From contig SBFU01000282.1 of NCBI GenBank assembly GCA_006227785.1, positions 1-15,896 of the forward strand: DNA of 15,896 nucleotides, given 5' to 3'. Source of the stretch: Burkholderiales bacterium (lineage in GTDB: Bacteria; Pseudomonadota; Gammaproteobacteria; Burkholderiales; Burkholderiaceae_C). Of the stretch, positions 6,787-14,689 are shown piece after piece. A program made the translations under genes and the position numbers. A model generated the notes under the pieces. It saw only the letters and a program-made list of their open reading frames with translations, was not told where the DNA came from and did not search any database. Each line of letters begins with the position of its first letter. Position 1 is the stretch's first letter.

Positions 6787-6806
6787 GGCCGGACATCCTT
6801 CCGGTC
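6787..6806 (+). other. Hairpin in the msrP leader
   Basis: GGCCGGA (6787-6793) pairs with TCCGGTC (6800-6806), including one G-T pair, around a six-base loop. It lies ten bases before the msrP ribosome-binding site GAAGGGG (6816-6822), which itself stays unpaired. A role is not evident. Confidence 0.4.
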
Positions 6807-6830
6807 ACATCTGCCGAAGGGGAAATTTGC

Positions 6831-7823
6831 ATGATCATCCACACGGACCGCAGCGCCCACCAACATCCCGTGGGCAGTGAAATCACTCCGCTCTCGGCCT
6901 ACCGCAACCGTCGGCAGTGGATGCTTGGCGCCATGGCGCTGGGTGCGGCAGGAGCCTGGAGCCCGCAGAGGGCCGTGGCTCAGGGCGTCGACCGTCCGGG
7001 TCGCCTCAGCCCCATTTCATCGGTTCCTTCCTCGGTGCCAGGTGCTCGGACGGTGGAAAAGCCGACGTCTTATCGTGATGCCACCACCTACAACAACTAT
7101 TACGAGTTCGGCACCGACAAATCAGACCCTGCGCGCCTGGCCGACAAGCTCAAGACCCGCCCCTGGTCTGTCTCCATTGAGGGTCTGGTCGGAAAGCCTG
7201 GCACCTATGACCTGGAGCGGCTCCTTCGGCTGGCACCGATGGAAGAGCGGATTTACCGCCTGCGCTGCGTCGAAGGATGGTCGATGGTCATTCCCTGGGT
7301 GGGCTATTCGCTGGCGGCCCTGATTCGCGAAGTCCAGCCGTTGGGCAGTGCCAAGTACGTCGAGTTCTTTACGCTGGCCGATCCGGACACCATGCCGGGT
7401 CTGCGCTCCAATGTCCTCCAGTGGCCTTATGTCGAGGCATTGCGCCTGGACGAAGCCAACCATCCACTGACCCTGCTGGCATTTGGCATGTATGGCGAGA
7501 TGCTGCCGAACCAGAATGGCGCGCCTCTGCGTCTGGTGGTCCCCTGGAAATACGGATTCAAGAGCGGAAAGTCGCTGGTCCGGATCCGCTTTACCGAGAA
7601 GCAGCCTGCAACGTCCTGGAACATGGCGGCGCCGCGCGAGTACGGCTTCTACTCGAATGTGAACCCGAACGTACCCCACCCGCGCTGGAGTCAGGCCACG
7701 GAGCGCCGTATCGGGGACGACGGCGGTCTGCTGGCCCGTCGACGCAAGACCGAAATGTTCAATGGCTACGAGCCCCAGGTCGGACAGCTCTACGCCGGGA
7801 TGGACCTGCGCCGGTTCTATTGA
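6831..7823 (+). CDS. msrP: MsrP (YedY) periplasmic methionine sulfoxide reductase, Mo-cofactor catalytic subunit
   Basis: 330 residues, close to the E. coli protein. It reduces methionine sulfoxide, free or in oxidised periplasmic proteins, using molybdopterin and electrons from MsrQ. A twin-arginine signal is seen at R27-R28 (NRRQWML) followed by an Ala/Gly-rich hydrophobic stretch, with likely cleavage after AVA (residue 50); Tat export fits a folded cofactor protein. C146 in LRCVEGWSM is the expected Mo ligand. Other family blocks are [35 protein letters not shown] and the C-terminal MDLRRFY. The start ATG has a good ribosome-binding site eight bases upstream. msrQ follows after 67 bases. 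A possible ECF-type promoter lies upstream, which would fit control by envelope oxidative stress. Confidence 0.97.
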   Translation: MIIHTDRSAHQHPVGSEITPLSAYRNRRQWMLGAMALGAAGAWSPQRAVAQGVDRPGRLSPISSVPSSVPGARTVEKPTSYRDATTYNNYYEFGTDKSDPARLADKLKTRPWSVSIEGLVGKPGTYDLERLLRLAPMEERIYRLRCVEGWSMVIPWVGYSLAALIREVQPLGSAKYVEFFTLADPDTMPGLRSNVLQWPYVEALRLDEANHPLTLLAFGMYGEMLPNQNGAPLRLVVPWKYGFKSGKSLVRIRFTEKQPATSWNMAAPREYGFYSNVNPNVPHPRWSQATERRIGDDGGLLARRRKTEMFNGYEPQVGQLYAGMDLRRFY

Positions 7824-7853
7824 TGAGAGGCTTTCCGCTCAAGGCATGCTTGA

Positions 7854-7883
7854 CCCAGCGCATCTGCAGTGACTGCGGCTGGG
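7854..7883 (+). promoter_or_regulatory. Hairpin directly upstream of the msrQ start codon
   Basis: CCCAGC (7854-7859) pairs with GCTGGG (7878-7883), and inside it GCAG (7866-7869) pairs with CTGC (7873-7876) around a TGA loop. Only seven bases separate it from the msrQ ATG, the place where a ribosome-binding site should be, and no good Shine-Dalgarno match is seen. It could limit free translation of msrQ. A second small inverted repeat, TCAAG-GCATG-CTTGA, lies at 7839-7853. Confidence 0.4.
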
Positions 7884-7890
7884 CGTTGTT

Positions 7891-8517
7891 ATGAACCGCT
7901 GGCTGCTGCACCCTCTGGCCAAGCCGGCGCTGTTTCTCGTGTGCAGTTTGCCGTGGTGCTGGCTGGTTTTCGCGGTGCTGACCGATCGCTTGGGGGCCAA
8001 TCCGGCTGAAGCCCTGATCCGTTCGCTGGGCGACTGGTCCATCAGGGCTCTGGTGCTGGTGCTGCTGGTCACACCACTTCGCGTCATCACTGGCTGGAGC
8101 GCATTGGCCAGATGGCGTCGCATGCTCGGTCTGTTCGTCTTCTTCTACGCCAGTCTGCACCTTCTCGCCTATGTCTGGTTTGATATGGGTGGCGATGTCG
8201 CCGCCGTGCTCGACGATGTTGTCCAGCGCCCCTTCATCTTGCTGGGCATGGTGGCATGGGTCCTGTTGCTGTGTCTGGCGCTGACCTCGTTCAACCGGGC
8301 CATACGCTGGCTTGGCGCCATGCGATGGCGTGCGCTGCACCGGATGGTTTACCTGGTCGCTGGCCTCGGAACCCTGCACTTTTTCTGGATGCGCAGTGGC
8401 AAGAACGACCATGCAGAGGTCTGGGTGTATGCCGTGTGCTTCGTCGCCCTGCTGGGGTGGAGGGGCTGGCACGCCCTCAGGATGCGCAGTCAATCGCCAG
8501 CGCAAACGACGACGTGA
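7891..8517 (+). CDS. msrQ: MsrQ (YedZ) heme-binding membrane subunit of the MsrPQ system
   Basis: 208 residues. An inner-membrane b-type heme protein of the ferric-reductase-like transmembrane family that passes electrons from the quinone pool or a flavin donor to periplasmic MsrP. About six hydrophobic segments are visible, near 13-30, 50-66, 79-96, 114-132, 150-167 and 176-190. H90 (YASLHLLAY), H150 (RALHRMVY) and H163 (GTLHFFWM) match the conserved histidines expected to hold heme. GANPAEALIRSLGDWSIRAL near the N-terminus is a strong family block. The in-frame TGA at 7870 rules out any start further upstream. The gene lacks a clear ribosome-binding site and may depend on translation from msrP. 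It ends six bases short of the convergent lptM stop. Confidence 0.96.
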   Translation: MNRWLLHPLAKPALFLVCSLPWCWLVFAVLTDRLGANPAEALIRSLGDWSIRALVLVLLVTPLRVITGWSALARWRRMLGLFVFFYASLHLLAYVWFDMGGDVAAVLDDVVQRPFILLGMVAWVLLLCLALTSFNRAIRWLGAMRWRALHRMVYLVAGLGTLHFFWMRSGKNDHAEVWVYAVCFVALLGWRGWHALRMRSQSPAQTTT

Positions 8518-8523
8518 GCGGCT

Positions 8524-8730
8524 TCAGCGACCTTTGGTGGGTGGATCGCTGATGGTCAATTCATCGGCTGCACCGGCCGGCGGCGGTGCGGCGGTGCGGC
8601 TGTCAGGCAGAAACAGCGGCCCCTTCTGCCCGCAAGCTGCCAGGAGGCACCCTGACAGCGTCAGGGCCAGCCCACGAGCCAGGAAGCGTGTCACCGGGGG
8701 GCGACCTAGAATCGGAGCTTTCGAGTTCAT
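8524..8730 (-). CDS. lptM: LptM (YifL-type) small lipoprotein
   Basis: 68 residues. A lipobox LAAC (30-33) makes C33 the lipidated residue, followed by GQKGPLFLP, the signature of the LptM/YifL family. In E. coli LptM binds the LptD-LptE translocon and helps its oxidative maturation for LPS export. The tail is Pro/Ala-rich and looks disordered. The annotated ATG gives a long 32-residue signal peptide. A GTG at 8692-8694 (residue 13) would give a more usual 20-residue signal (MTRFLARG then hydrophobic), preceded by a TAGG-type site, so the true start may be there. It diverges from cyaY with a 12-base gap. lysA, often found next to lptM-type genes, is not here. Confidence 0.88.
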   Translation of the reverse strand: MNSKAPILGRPPVTRFLARGLALTLSGCLLAACGQKGPLFLPDSRTAAPPPAGAADELTISDPPTKGR

Positions 8731-8736
8731 GGGTGC

Positions 8737-8742
8737 ATTGTA
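8737..8742 (-). promoter_or_regulatory. Possible -10 element (TACAAT) for lptM
   Basis: On the minus strand TACAAT ends six bases before the lptM ATG. A start about seven bases downstream would fall on the ATG itself (leaderless), or 36 bases before the alternative GTG start at 8694. A TTGTCA box lies upstream inside cyaY, but at 20 bases spacing, longer than normal. Confidence 0.3.
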
Positions 8743-9072
8743 ATGACCGATCAGGAGTACCTTGACAAGGCCGAGTCGCTGTTGCGGGCGATCGAACTGT
8801 CATGTGACCGCATCAACGAGGAATCCGATGCCGATCTGGACAACCAACGTGTCGGCGGCATGATCACGCTGACATTTCCCAATCGCAGCCAGATCATCAT
8901 CAATCTGCAAAAGCCTTTGCACGAGGTCTGGCTGGCCGCCCGGGCTGGCGGATTTCACTACCGGTTCGATGGGCAGTCCTGGATGGACACCAAAGGCCAG
9001 GGTGAATTCTTCGAGAATCTGTCCCGGTTCGCGACCGAACAAGGTGGGATGGCGCTGAACTTCAGTTCCTGA
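8743..9072 (+). CDS. cyaY: CyaY, bacterial frataxin
   Basis: 109 residues, typical for CyaY, a cytoplasmic iron-binding protein that modulates iron-sulfur cluster assembly at the cysteine desulfurase IscS. An acidic first helix (residues 1-33, rich in Asp and Glu including EESDADLD) is the iron and IscS contact surface of the family. The core beta-sheet block [19 protein letters not shown] (47-65) and GGFHYRF (69-75) are diagnostic. No Shine-Dalgarno is seen before the ATG and only 12 bases separate it from lptM, so its promoter must lie inside lptM; TAGAAT at 8707-8712 is a candidate -10. The 3' end overlaps the convergent PBP1A gene by 11 bases. Confidence 0.95.
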   Translation: MTDQEYLDKAESLLRAIELSCDRINEESDADLDNQRVGGMITLTFPNRSQIIINLQKPLHEVWLAARAGGFHYRFDGQSWMDTKGQGEFFENLSRFATEQGGMALNFSS

Positions 9073-11497
9073 ACAGATCAAGAATGCTGCGACGGTCCTC
9101 CTGACGCACCGGTGGCGCGGCAGGCTGCATCGGCAGGTCACCGTAACCACCCGACAGGCCCTGTTCCGTGGCGGTGGGCATGCCCGGCCAGGGGTCATCC
9201 AGGCCAATCGCCTGGACACCCATGCCCGGGCCGTATTCTTCGTAGTACCAGTCGCCCCCGGATCTGACCACGCCGGCTGGCGCCTGGTACTCCTGGACGG
9301 GCTCGTTCTTGAGTGCATGCGACATATAGGAGATCCAGATAGGCAGGCTGAGCCCTCCGCCGGTTTCCCTGCTGCCGAGATTGCGTGGGTTGTCGTAACC
9401 AACCCAGGTTGCAGCCACCACGCTGGGGTGGAAGCCGACAAACCAGGCATCCACGGCGTCGTTGGTGGTCCCTGTTTTCCCGAACAGGTCCGGACGCTTC
9501 AGCGTAGACTGGGCTCTCGCGGCGGTTCCCGATCGCGTGATCTCCTGCAGCAGGCTGTTGGTGACAAACGCGTTGCGTGCGTCAATCACTCGCTGACTTT
9601 CATCCAGCTTCGTTGGAGCCGCTTCGAACAACACCTTTCCCTGATGGTCGGTCACCTTGGAAATCAGACGTGGCGGGACCAGGTAGCCACCGTTTGCGAA
9701 GACACCATAGGCAGTGGCCATCTGCATGGGGGTCACCGAGCCAGCACCCAGGGCCATTGTGAGGTAGGGCGGGTGGCGTTGCGGGTCAAAACCAAAGCGG
9801 GTCACCCATTGTTGGGCGCTTTGCGTGCCCACCAATTGAAGGATGCGGATGGACACCATGTTTTTCGACTTTGCCAGCGCTCGGCGCACAGACATGGGCC
9901 CCTCGAACTGTCCGTCGTAATTCTTTGGCTCCCATGGTTTACCGCCGGTTTCCTCGGCGCTGTAGAACAGGGGGGCGTCGTTGACCACGGTCATGGGACT
10001 GAGGCCCTTTTCCAGGGCTGCCGAATAGATGAAGGGCTTGAAGCTGGATCCAGGCTGGCGCCAGGCCTGGGTCACGTGGTTGAACTTGTTCTTCTGAAAG
10101 TCGAATCCGCCCACCAGCGCACGGATGTCGCCCGTTCTCGGGTCCATCGCAACGAGAGCCGCCTCCACCTCGGGCAATTGGGTGATCCGCCACGATTTCT
10201 CGCCGGTGCGCATGACCCGGATCACGGCGCCTGGCCGGATGCGAACGTTGGGTCCGGCGCGCTCCGACAGTCCGGAGCGAACCGGACGCAGCCCGTCACC
10301 CGTGATGGCAAACGGTTCACCATCCTGACGGACGGCCACCACCCGGTTCGGGCTGGCCTCCAGCACCACGGCTGAAAGCAGATCATCGTTATCCGGGCGC
10401 TCGTTCAATGCGACGTCTATCGCATCATCTCGCTTGTCCTTGTCGGTCGGCAGATCAATGAACAGTTCCGGCCCACGGTACACCTGGCGGGATTCGAAGT
10501 CCATGATGCCTCGGCGCACCGCCTGGTAGGCGCTTTCCTGCTCATCGGAGCGGATGGTCGTGGTGACCACCAGCCCCCGCGTGTAGGCGTCCTCGCCATA
10601 CTGGGACACGATCGCCTGGCGCACCATCTCGGCAGCAAACTCAGCCCGGGTGCGTTCGGTGGTGGGGCGACGAAGCCGCAGCGTCTCCGCCTTGGCCACT
10701 TTGGCTTCGTCCGCGCTGATGTAGCCGTTTTCCAGCATGCGGTCGATGATGTGCAACTGTCTGGCACGAGCGCGCTTCGGATTGGAGACCGGGTTGAAGG
10801 CCGATGGCGCCTTGGGCAGGCCGGCCAACATCGCTGCCTCGGCAATGGTCAGATCCTTCAGCGGTTTGCCGAAATAGGTTTGCGCCGCCATGGAAAAGCC
10901 GTAGGCCCGCTGACCGAGAAAGATCTGGTTCATGTAGATTTCCAGAATCTGCTCCTTGGTCAGCAGATGCTCCAGCTTGAACGTCAGCAGGACTTCGTAA
11001 ATCTTGCGCGTGTAGCTTTTTTCGGCGGACAGGTACACGTTGCGGGCCACCTGCATGGTGATGGTCGAGGCGCCCTGGCTCTTGGCCTGTCCCAGGTTGG
11101 CGAGTGCGGCACGCACCATGCCGCGGTAGTCGACGCCGCTGTGTTCGAAGAAGCGCGCATCCTCGATGGCCAGCACCGCATCGATCATCACCTGGGGCAT
11201 GTCCTTGATCGGCACGAGGTTGCGTCGCTCTTCCCCGAAGTCGCCCATGGGTCTGCCATCAGCGGTCAATACCTGCAGCGGCAACTTGGGACGGTAGTCG
11301 GCGAGGTGACCGACATCCGGCAAATTGGGGTACGCAACCGCCAGAGCCAGACCCACCATCAGCAGCAAAGACGCCACACCCGCTGCCGCCAGTCCGGCCA
11401 GACCCACCACAAGGCGCACAAAAACCCCCATGAAGCCCGAGCGCGGTGATACTGAAGCGGACTTGCGCGGTTTGTTTGGGGTGTCTTCTTGCGGCAT
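9062..11497 (-). CDS. mrcA: Penicillin-binding protein 1A (class A, bifunctional)
   Basis: 811 residues. It polymerises glycan strands from lipid II and cross-links peptides in the periplasm. A cytoplasmic tail is followed by one membrane anchor (about 26-55). The GT51 glycosyltransferase domain spans about 75-250, with E112 in [12 protein letters not shown], the [13 protein letters not shown] block (141-153) and the second acidic residue near E168. An OB-like linker at about 340-440 is typical of PBP1A. The transpeptidase domain has S484 in SSFK (484-487), SKN (544-546) and KTGT (674-677). The tail after 740 is Gly/Pro/Tyr-rich. The start ATG has only a poor ribosome-binding site; M23 is a less likely alternative because it would remove the cytoplasmic tail. 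The gene is divergent from pilM, a neighbourhood common in proteobacteria. Confidence 0.97.
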   Translation of the reverse strand: MPQEDTPNKPRKSASVSPRSGFMGVFVRLVVGLAGLAAAGVASLLLMVGLALAVAYPNLPDVGHLADYRPKLPLQVLTADGRPMGDFGEERRNLVPIKDMPQVMIDAVLAIEDARFFEHSGVDYRGMVRAALANLGQAKSQGASTITMQVARNVYLSAEKSYTRKIYEVLLTFKLEHLLTKEQILEIYMNQIFLGQRAYGFSMAAQTYFGKPLKDLTIAEAAMLAGLPKAPSAFNPVSNPKRARARQLHIIDRMLENGYISADEAKVAKAETLRLRRPTTERTRAEFAAEMVRQAIVSQYGEDAYTRGLVVTTTIRSDEQESAYQAVRRGIMDFESRQVYRGPELFIDLPTDKDKRDDAIDVALNERPDNDDLLSAVVLEASPNRVVAVRQDGEPFAITGDGLRPVRSGLSERAGPNVRIRPGAVIRVMRTGEKSWRITQLPEVEAALVAMDPRTGDIRALVGGFDFQKNKFNHVTQAWRQPGSSFKPFIYSAALEKGLSPMTVVNDAPLFYSAEETGGKPWEPKNYDGQFEGPMSVRRALAKSKNMVSIRILQLVGTQSAQQWVTRFGFDPQRHPPYLTMALGAGSVTPMQMATAYGVFANGGYLVPPRLISKVTDHQGKVLFEAAPTKLDESQRVIDARNAFVTNSLLQEITRSGTAARAQSTLKRPDLFGKTGTTNDAVDAWFVGFHPSVVAATWVGYDNPRNLGSRETGGGLSLPIWISYMSHALKNEPVQEYQAPAGVVRSGGDWYYEEYGPGMGVQAIGLDDPWPGMPTATEQGLSGGYGDLPMQPAAPPVRQEDRRSILDLFRN

Positions 11498-11520
11498 ACC
11501 TGGGACTGTGATGAGCCCGG

Positions 11521-11526
11521 ATTATA
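11521..11526 (-). promoter_or_regulatory. Consensus -10 element (TATAAT) for the PBP1A gene
   Basis: On the minus strand a perfect TATAAT lies 23 bases before the PBP1A ATG, preceded by an AT-rich run. The -35 position 17 bases upstream reads GGTTTC, a weak match. RNA would start near 11514 with a leader of about 17 bases. Confidence 0.55.
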
Positions 11527-11663
11527 AAAATGGGGTGTTGTGCGAAACCCAGCGTCCAGGCGCCAATTGTGAGTTCCTGTGTGTTTCTGGCCTGTACGGC
11601 GAGGGATGCCACATGAGATCAGCAGGTTTCTGCGTATGCTTTTGGCAACGCTTCGAAGTGTGT

Positions 11664-11682
11664 CAAAGACAAAAAATCTTTG
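11664..11682 (+). repeat. Inverted repeat CAAAGA-N7-TCTTTG at the pilM -35 region
   Basis: CAAAGA (11664-11669) and TCTTTG (11677-11682) are perfect complements separated by CAAAAAA. The right arm overlaps the proposed -35 box at 11680-11685, so it could be a binding site for a dimeric regulator. It could also be a chance AT-rich palindrome. Confidence 0.4.
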
Positions 11683-11708
11683 CTGCACAAGGGGCTTACT
11701 GCTAGCAT
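11680..11708 (+). promoter_or_regulatory. Sigma-70-type promoter for pilMNOPQ
   Basis: TTGCTG (11680-11685) and TAGCAT (11703-11708) are 17 bases apart, and TG at 11700-11701 makes an extended -10 (TGCTAGCAT). RNA would start near 11715, with a leader of about 50 bases before pilM. It is the best-formed promoter in the window. Confidence 0.55.
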
Positions 11709-11718
11709 TCAAGTGAAT
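11707..11718 (+). repeat. Palindrome ATTCA-AG-TGAAT at the predicted pilM transcription start
   Basis: ATTCA (11707-11711) and TGAAT (11714-11718) form a perfect inverted repeat straddling the predicted start point. This is an operator-like position, but no regulator is known from this window. Confidence 0.35.
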
Positions 11719-11763
11719 TCTTAAGTCTGGCGCGGCTGCGCGTCATCATATTGGGAGGTCGTC

Positions 11764-12843
11764 TTGATCTCATTGGGGTCTTTGTTCAGTCGCGAATCGG
11801 CGCCCTTGCTGGGCATCGACGTCAGCTCGTCCAGCGTGAAGCTGGTCGAGCTCGGACGCAACCGTGCCGGCGACCTGGTGCTCGAGCGCTGTGCCATCGA
11901 ACCCCTTGAGCGGGGCTGGATCACCGACGGCAACATCGAGAAGTTTGACGAGGTATCCGAGGCGATCCGCAGGGTGGTTCGCAAGAGCGGAAGCAAGACG
12001 AAAAACGTGGCCCTGGCACTGCCGGCCTCTGCGGTCATCACCAAGAAGATCATCCTCCCTGGCGGGCTGACCGACAAGGAACTGGAAGCCCAGGTGGAAT
12101 CCGAGGCCAACCAGTACATCCCTTTTTCCCTGGACGAAGTGAGTCTGGACTTCTGCGTCGTCGGTCCCAGCGCCTCTTCGGTGGGCGATGTGGAGGTTCT
12201 GATCGCCGCTTCCCGCAAGGAAAAGGTGTCGGACAGGCAAGGCCTGGCCGAGGCGGCCGGGCTCAAGCCTGTGGTCATGGATGTCGAGTCCTATGCATCC
12301 CGCATGGCCGCCGGGCGCATCATCGAAACCCTGCCCAATCAGGGCATGGATTCACTGGTGGCCCTGTTCGAGGTCGGCGCCATGACCACCAGCATGCAGG
12401 TGATGCGCAATGACGATGTGCTGTACGAGCGTGACCAGGCCTTTGGTGGCGCGCAGCTGACCCAGTTGATCGTGCGGCAGTATGGATTTTCCACAGACGA
12501 AGCTGAGGCAAAGAAGCGCTCGGGAGACCTGCCCGACGATTACCGGTCTGCGGTTCTCGAGCCCTTCATCGAAAGCATGGCGCAGGAAGTCGGCAGGGCG
12601 CTGCAGTTCTTTTTCACCAGCACACCGTTCAACAAGGTCGACCACATCCTGCTCGCGGGTGGCAGTGCCGCCCTGCCAGGACTGACCGAGGCAGTGACCC
12701 ATCAGACCTCATTTGCCTGCATGGTGATCAATCCTTTCGATGCCATGGAAATGGCGTCTTCCGTGCAGGCACGGAAGATCGCCCGTGAGGCGCCGTCCTA
12801 CCTGACCTCGACCGGCCTGGCCTTGCGGAGGTTCTACCAATGA
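11764..12843 (+). CDS. pilM: PilM, actin-like ATPase of the type IV pilus inner-membrane complex
   Basis: 359 residues. A cytoplasmic FtsA/actin-like protein that binds ATP and the N-terminus of PilN and links the pilus motor platform to the alignment complex. The N-terminal phosphate-binding block PLLGIDVSSSSVKLVELG (14-31, D19) and the adenosine block LLAGGSAALPGL around G299-G300 are clear. The start is TTG at 11764, backed by GGGAGG (11753-11758) five bases upstream and by the family-like opening MISLGSLFSR; no ATG fits. The gene opens the pilMNOPQ operon behind an extended -10 promoter with flanking palindromes. It overlaps pilN by four bases (ATGA). Confidence 0.96.
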   Translation: MISLGSLFSRESAPLLGIDVSSSSVKLVELGRNRAGDLVLERCAIEPLERGWITDGNIEKFDEVSEAIRRVVRKSGSKTKNVALALPASAVITKKIILPGGLTDKELEAQVESEANQYIPFSLDEVSLDFCVVGPSASSVGDVEVLIAASRKEKVSDRQGLAEAAGLKPVVMDVESYASRMAAGRIIETLPNQGMDSLVALFEVGAMTTSMQVMRNDDVLYERDQAFGGAQLTQLIVRQYGFSTDEAEAKKRSGDLPDDYRSAVLEPFIESMAQEVGRALQFFFTSTPFNKVDHILLAGGSAALPGLTEAVTHQTSFACMVINPFDAMEMASSVQARKIAREAPSYLTSTGLALRRFYQ

Positions 12844-13448
12844 TTCTGATCAACCTCCTGCCTCACCGCGAGGCGGCCCGCAAGCGGCAAAAGGAGCAGT
12901 TTTTCACCCAGCTGGCAGGGTCCGCTCTGCTGGGAGGGTTGATTTGCGGCGCCGTCTTCACCTGGTATCAGGGGCAGATCAACGCCCAACAGGACCGCAA
13001 CGCCTTTCTGACACGCGAAATCGCCAAGTTGGATCTGGAGATCAAGGACATTGCCAACCTGCAGCGGGAAATCGCATCGCTCAGAGCCCGGCAGACGGCG
13101 GTGGAGGACCTGCAGCGTGATCGCAACATTCCCGTGCACCTGCTCAACGAACTGGTGACCCAGCTGCCCGATGGTGTCTATCTGATGAGCCTCAAGCAGG
13201 AAGGACAGAGTGTGCTGATGACGGGGGTGGCCCAGTCCCAGGAACGGGTGTCTGAACTGCTGCGCAACCTGTCCAACAACAGTGAATGGCTGACCCGTCC
13301 CGAGCTGGTTGAAATCGTGGCCGGAACGGTGTCCCTGACGGCCCGCGAACAGCGCAGGGTATCCAACTTCACCATGCGTGTGGCCCTCAAGCGCGGCGGC
13401 GACAACGCGGCACCCGCGGCCGCCGCCAATCCGCCCGGCAGGGTCTGA
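12840..13448 (+). CDS. pilN: PilN, type IV pilus alignment protein
   Basis: 202 residues. A bitopic inner-membrane protein. The N-terminal INLLPHRE (residues 4-11) is the conserved cytoplasmic motif that docks into PilM. One membrane segment spans about 23-43, then a periplasmic coiled coil (about 45-95, heptad-like with many Glu, Lys and Gln) and a ferredoxin-like domain to about 190, ending in an Ala/Pro-rich tail. It pairs with PilO to form the periplasmic ring base that links the inner membrane to PilP and PilQ. Its ATG overlaps the pilM stop (ATGA); 18 bases separate it from pilO. Confidence 0.96.
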   Translation: MILINLLPHREAARKRQKEQFFTQLAGSALLGGLICGAVFTWYQGQINAQQDRNAFLTREIAKLDLEIKDIANLQREIASLRARQTAVEDLQRDRNIPVHLLNELVTQLPDGVYLMSLKQEGQSVLMTGVAQSQERVSELLRNLSNNSEWLTRPELVEIVAGTVSLTAREQRRVSNFTMRVALKRGGDNAAPAAAANPPGRV

Positions 13449-13466
13449 TCGAGGCGAACGACAGCC

Positions 13467-14141
13467 ATGGCCAAATCACCCGCCGTCCATCTGGATTTCA
13501 AGCGTCTGCAGGACCAGGTACAGCGCCAGTTCAGCAACCTGGATCCGAACGATCCTTCGCAGTGGCCCACACTGCCCCGTAATCTTCTGTACATTGCCGT
13601 CTGCCTTCTGGTGGTGGGTGTGCTGTGGTACGTGTGGCTCAGCAAGTCGGCTGAGGAGCTCGAGTTCGAGAAGACCCGCGAAGTCCAGCTCCGGGACGAC
13701 TACCGCAAGAAGCTGGTTCAGGCCGTCAATCTGGACGCCCTCAAGAAGCAGCTGGAGCAGGTCCAGACCTATGTCAACCAGCTGGAGCGACAGCTGCCCA
13801 GCAAGGCAGAGATGGATGCGCTTTTGTCCGACATCAACCAGGCCGGGCTGGGGCGCAGCCTGCAATTCGAGCTGTTCCGGCCGGGACAGGTGTTGGTCAA
13901 GGAATACTACGCCGAGCTGCCCATCAGTGTCCGGGTCACAGGCCGCTACCATGACATGGGATTGTTCGCGGCCGATATCGCCAACCTCTCACGCATTGTC
14001 ACGCTCAACAACATGACGCTGACGCCCGTCAAGGACAGGGATGGGGTGTTGACCATGGAGTGCACGGCCAAGACTTTCCGGTACCTGGACCAGGAAGAGA
14101 TCGCCCAGCAACAAAGCGCGGCACAGGGGGCGAAAAAGTGA
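13467..14141 (+). CDS. pilO: PilO, type IV pilus alignment protein
   Basis: 224 residues with the same layout as PilN: a short cytoplasmic N-terminus, one membrane segment (about 40-58), a coiled coil (about 60-115 with long Glu/Lys/Gln runs) and a periplasmic alpha/beta domain. Family blocks include PSKAEMDALLSDINQAGL, the FRPGQ turn, YYAELPISVRVTGRYHDMGLF and the closing MECTAKTFRYLD. It heterodimerises with PilN and contacts PilP. GAGGCGA at 13451-13457 serves as the ribosome-binding site, nine bases before the ATG. The stop overlaps the GTG start of pilP (GTGA). Confidence 0.96.
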   Translation: MAKSPAVHLDFKRLQDQVQRQFSNLDPNDPSQWPTLPRNLLYIAVCLLVVGVLWYVWLSKSAEELEFEKTREVQLRDDYRKKLVQAVNLDALKKQLEQVQTYVNQLERQLPSKAEMDALLSDINQAGLGRSLQFELFRPGQVLVKEYYAELPISVRVTGRYHDMGLFAADIANLSRIVTLNNMTLTPVKDRDGVLTMECTAKTFRYLDQEEIAQQQSAAQGAKK

Positions 14142-14689
14142 AGGCCATGATTTTGCAGCGTGTGGTGCTGGCTTTGTCGGTCACGGTCGTGGTTGGCTGC
14201 GGCTCGTCCACTGACGATGAACTTCAGCAATGGATGGTGAACGAGCGCAATTCGATCCGTCCAAGCGTGACCCCCATCGAGCCGCCGGGACGTTTCGATC
14301 CGGAGGCCTATGTGAACGAGGCCGAGCAGCCGCCCTTTGATCCTGAGAAACTCACCAGCGTCCTGCGGGGCAGTCTGCCACCCACACTCTCGAATTCGGC
14401 CTTGGTGGAGGCTGAACTCAATCGCCGCAAAGAGCCGCTGGAGGCCTATCCGCTGGACACCATGGTGATGGTGGGCAGCCTGATGCGAGATGGTCAGCTG
14501 GTGGCATTGCTCAAGGTGGACAACCTGCTTTACCAGGTGCGCCGAGGCAACTACCTCGGTCAGAATTTTGGTCGTGTGAACGACATCACCGAAACAGAAA
14601 TCGTGTTGCGCGAAATCGTGCAGGACGGCGCCGGGGACTGGATTGAGCGCCCGGCTGCGCTGCAGTTACAAGAGGAAGGTACCAGATGA
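14138..14689 (+). CDS. pilP: PilP, type IV pilus lipoprotein
   Basis: 183 residues from GTG at 14138. A lipobox ending VVGC places the lipidated cysteine at C21; the lipoprotein stays at the inner membrane and bridges PilNO to the secretin PilQ. A long flexible Pro/Glu-rich linker (about 22-100) precedes the conserved C-terminal beta domain (about 107-183: GSLMRDGQLVALLKVDN, the YLGQNFGRV turn, then TEIVLREIVQDG). The GTG is favoured because GGGGG lies about seven bases upstream and it forms a GTGA overlap with pilO, matching the operon's style. ATG at 14147 is the alternative and would shorten the signal peptide by three residues. The stop overlaps the pilQ ATG. Confidence 0.93.
   Translation: MKAMILQRVVLALSVTVVVGCGSSTDDELQQWMVNERNSIRPSVTPIEPPGRFDPEAYVNEAEQPPFDPEKLTSVLRGSLPPTLSNSALVEAELNRRKEPLEAYPLDTMVMVGSLMRDGQLVALLKVDNLLYQVRRGNYLGQNFGRVNDITETEIVLREIVQDGAGDWIERPAALQLQEEGTR

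Noticed and set aside
9317..10375. Plus-strand frame of 352 codons opposite the PBP1A transpeptidase domain
   Set aside because: No domain or ribosome-binding site, His- and Gly-rich composition; the PBP1A SxxK, SxN and KTG motifs occupy the other strand.
11498..11763. A protein gene hidden in the 266-base mrcA-pilM spacer
   Set aside because: The frames there are short, cross promoter elements and lack ribosome-binding sites or recognisable sequence; the region looks regulatory.
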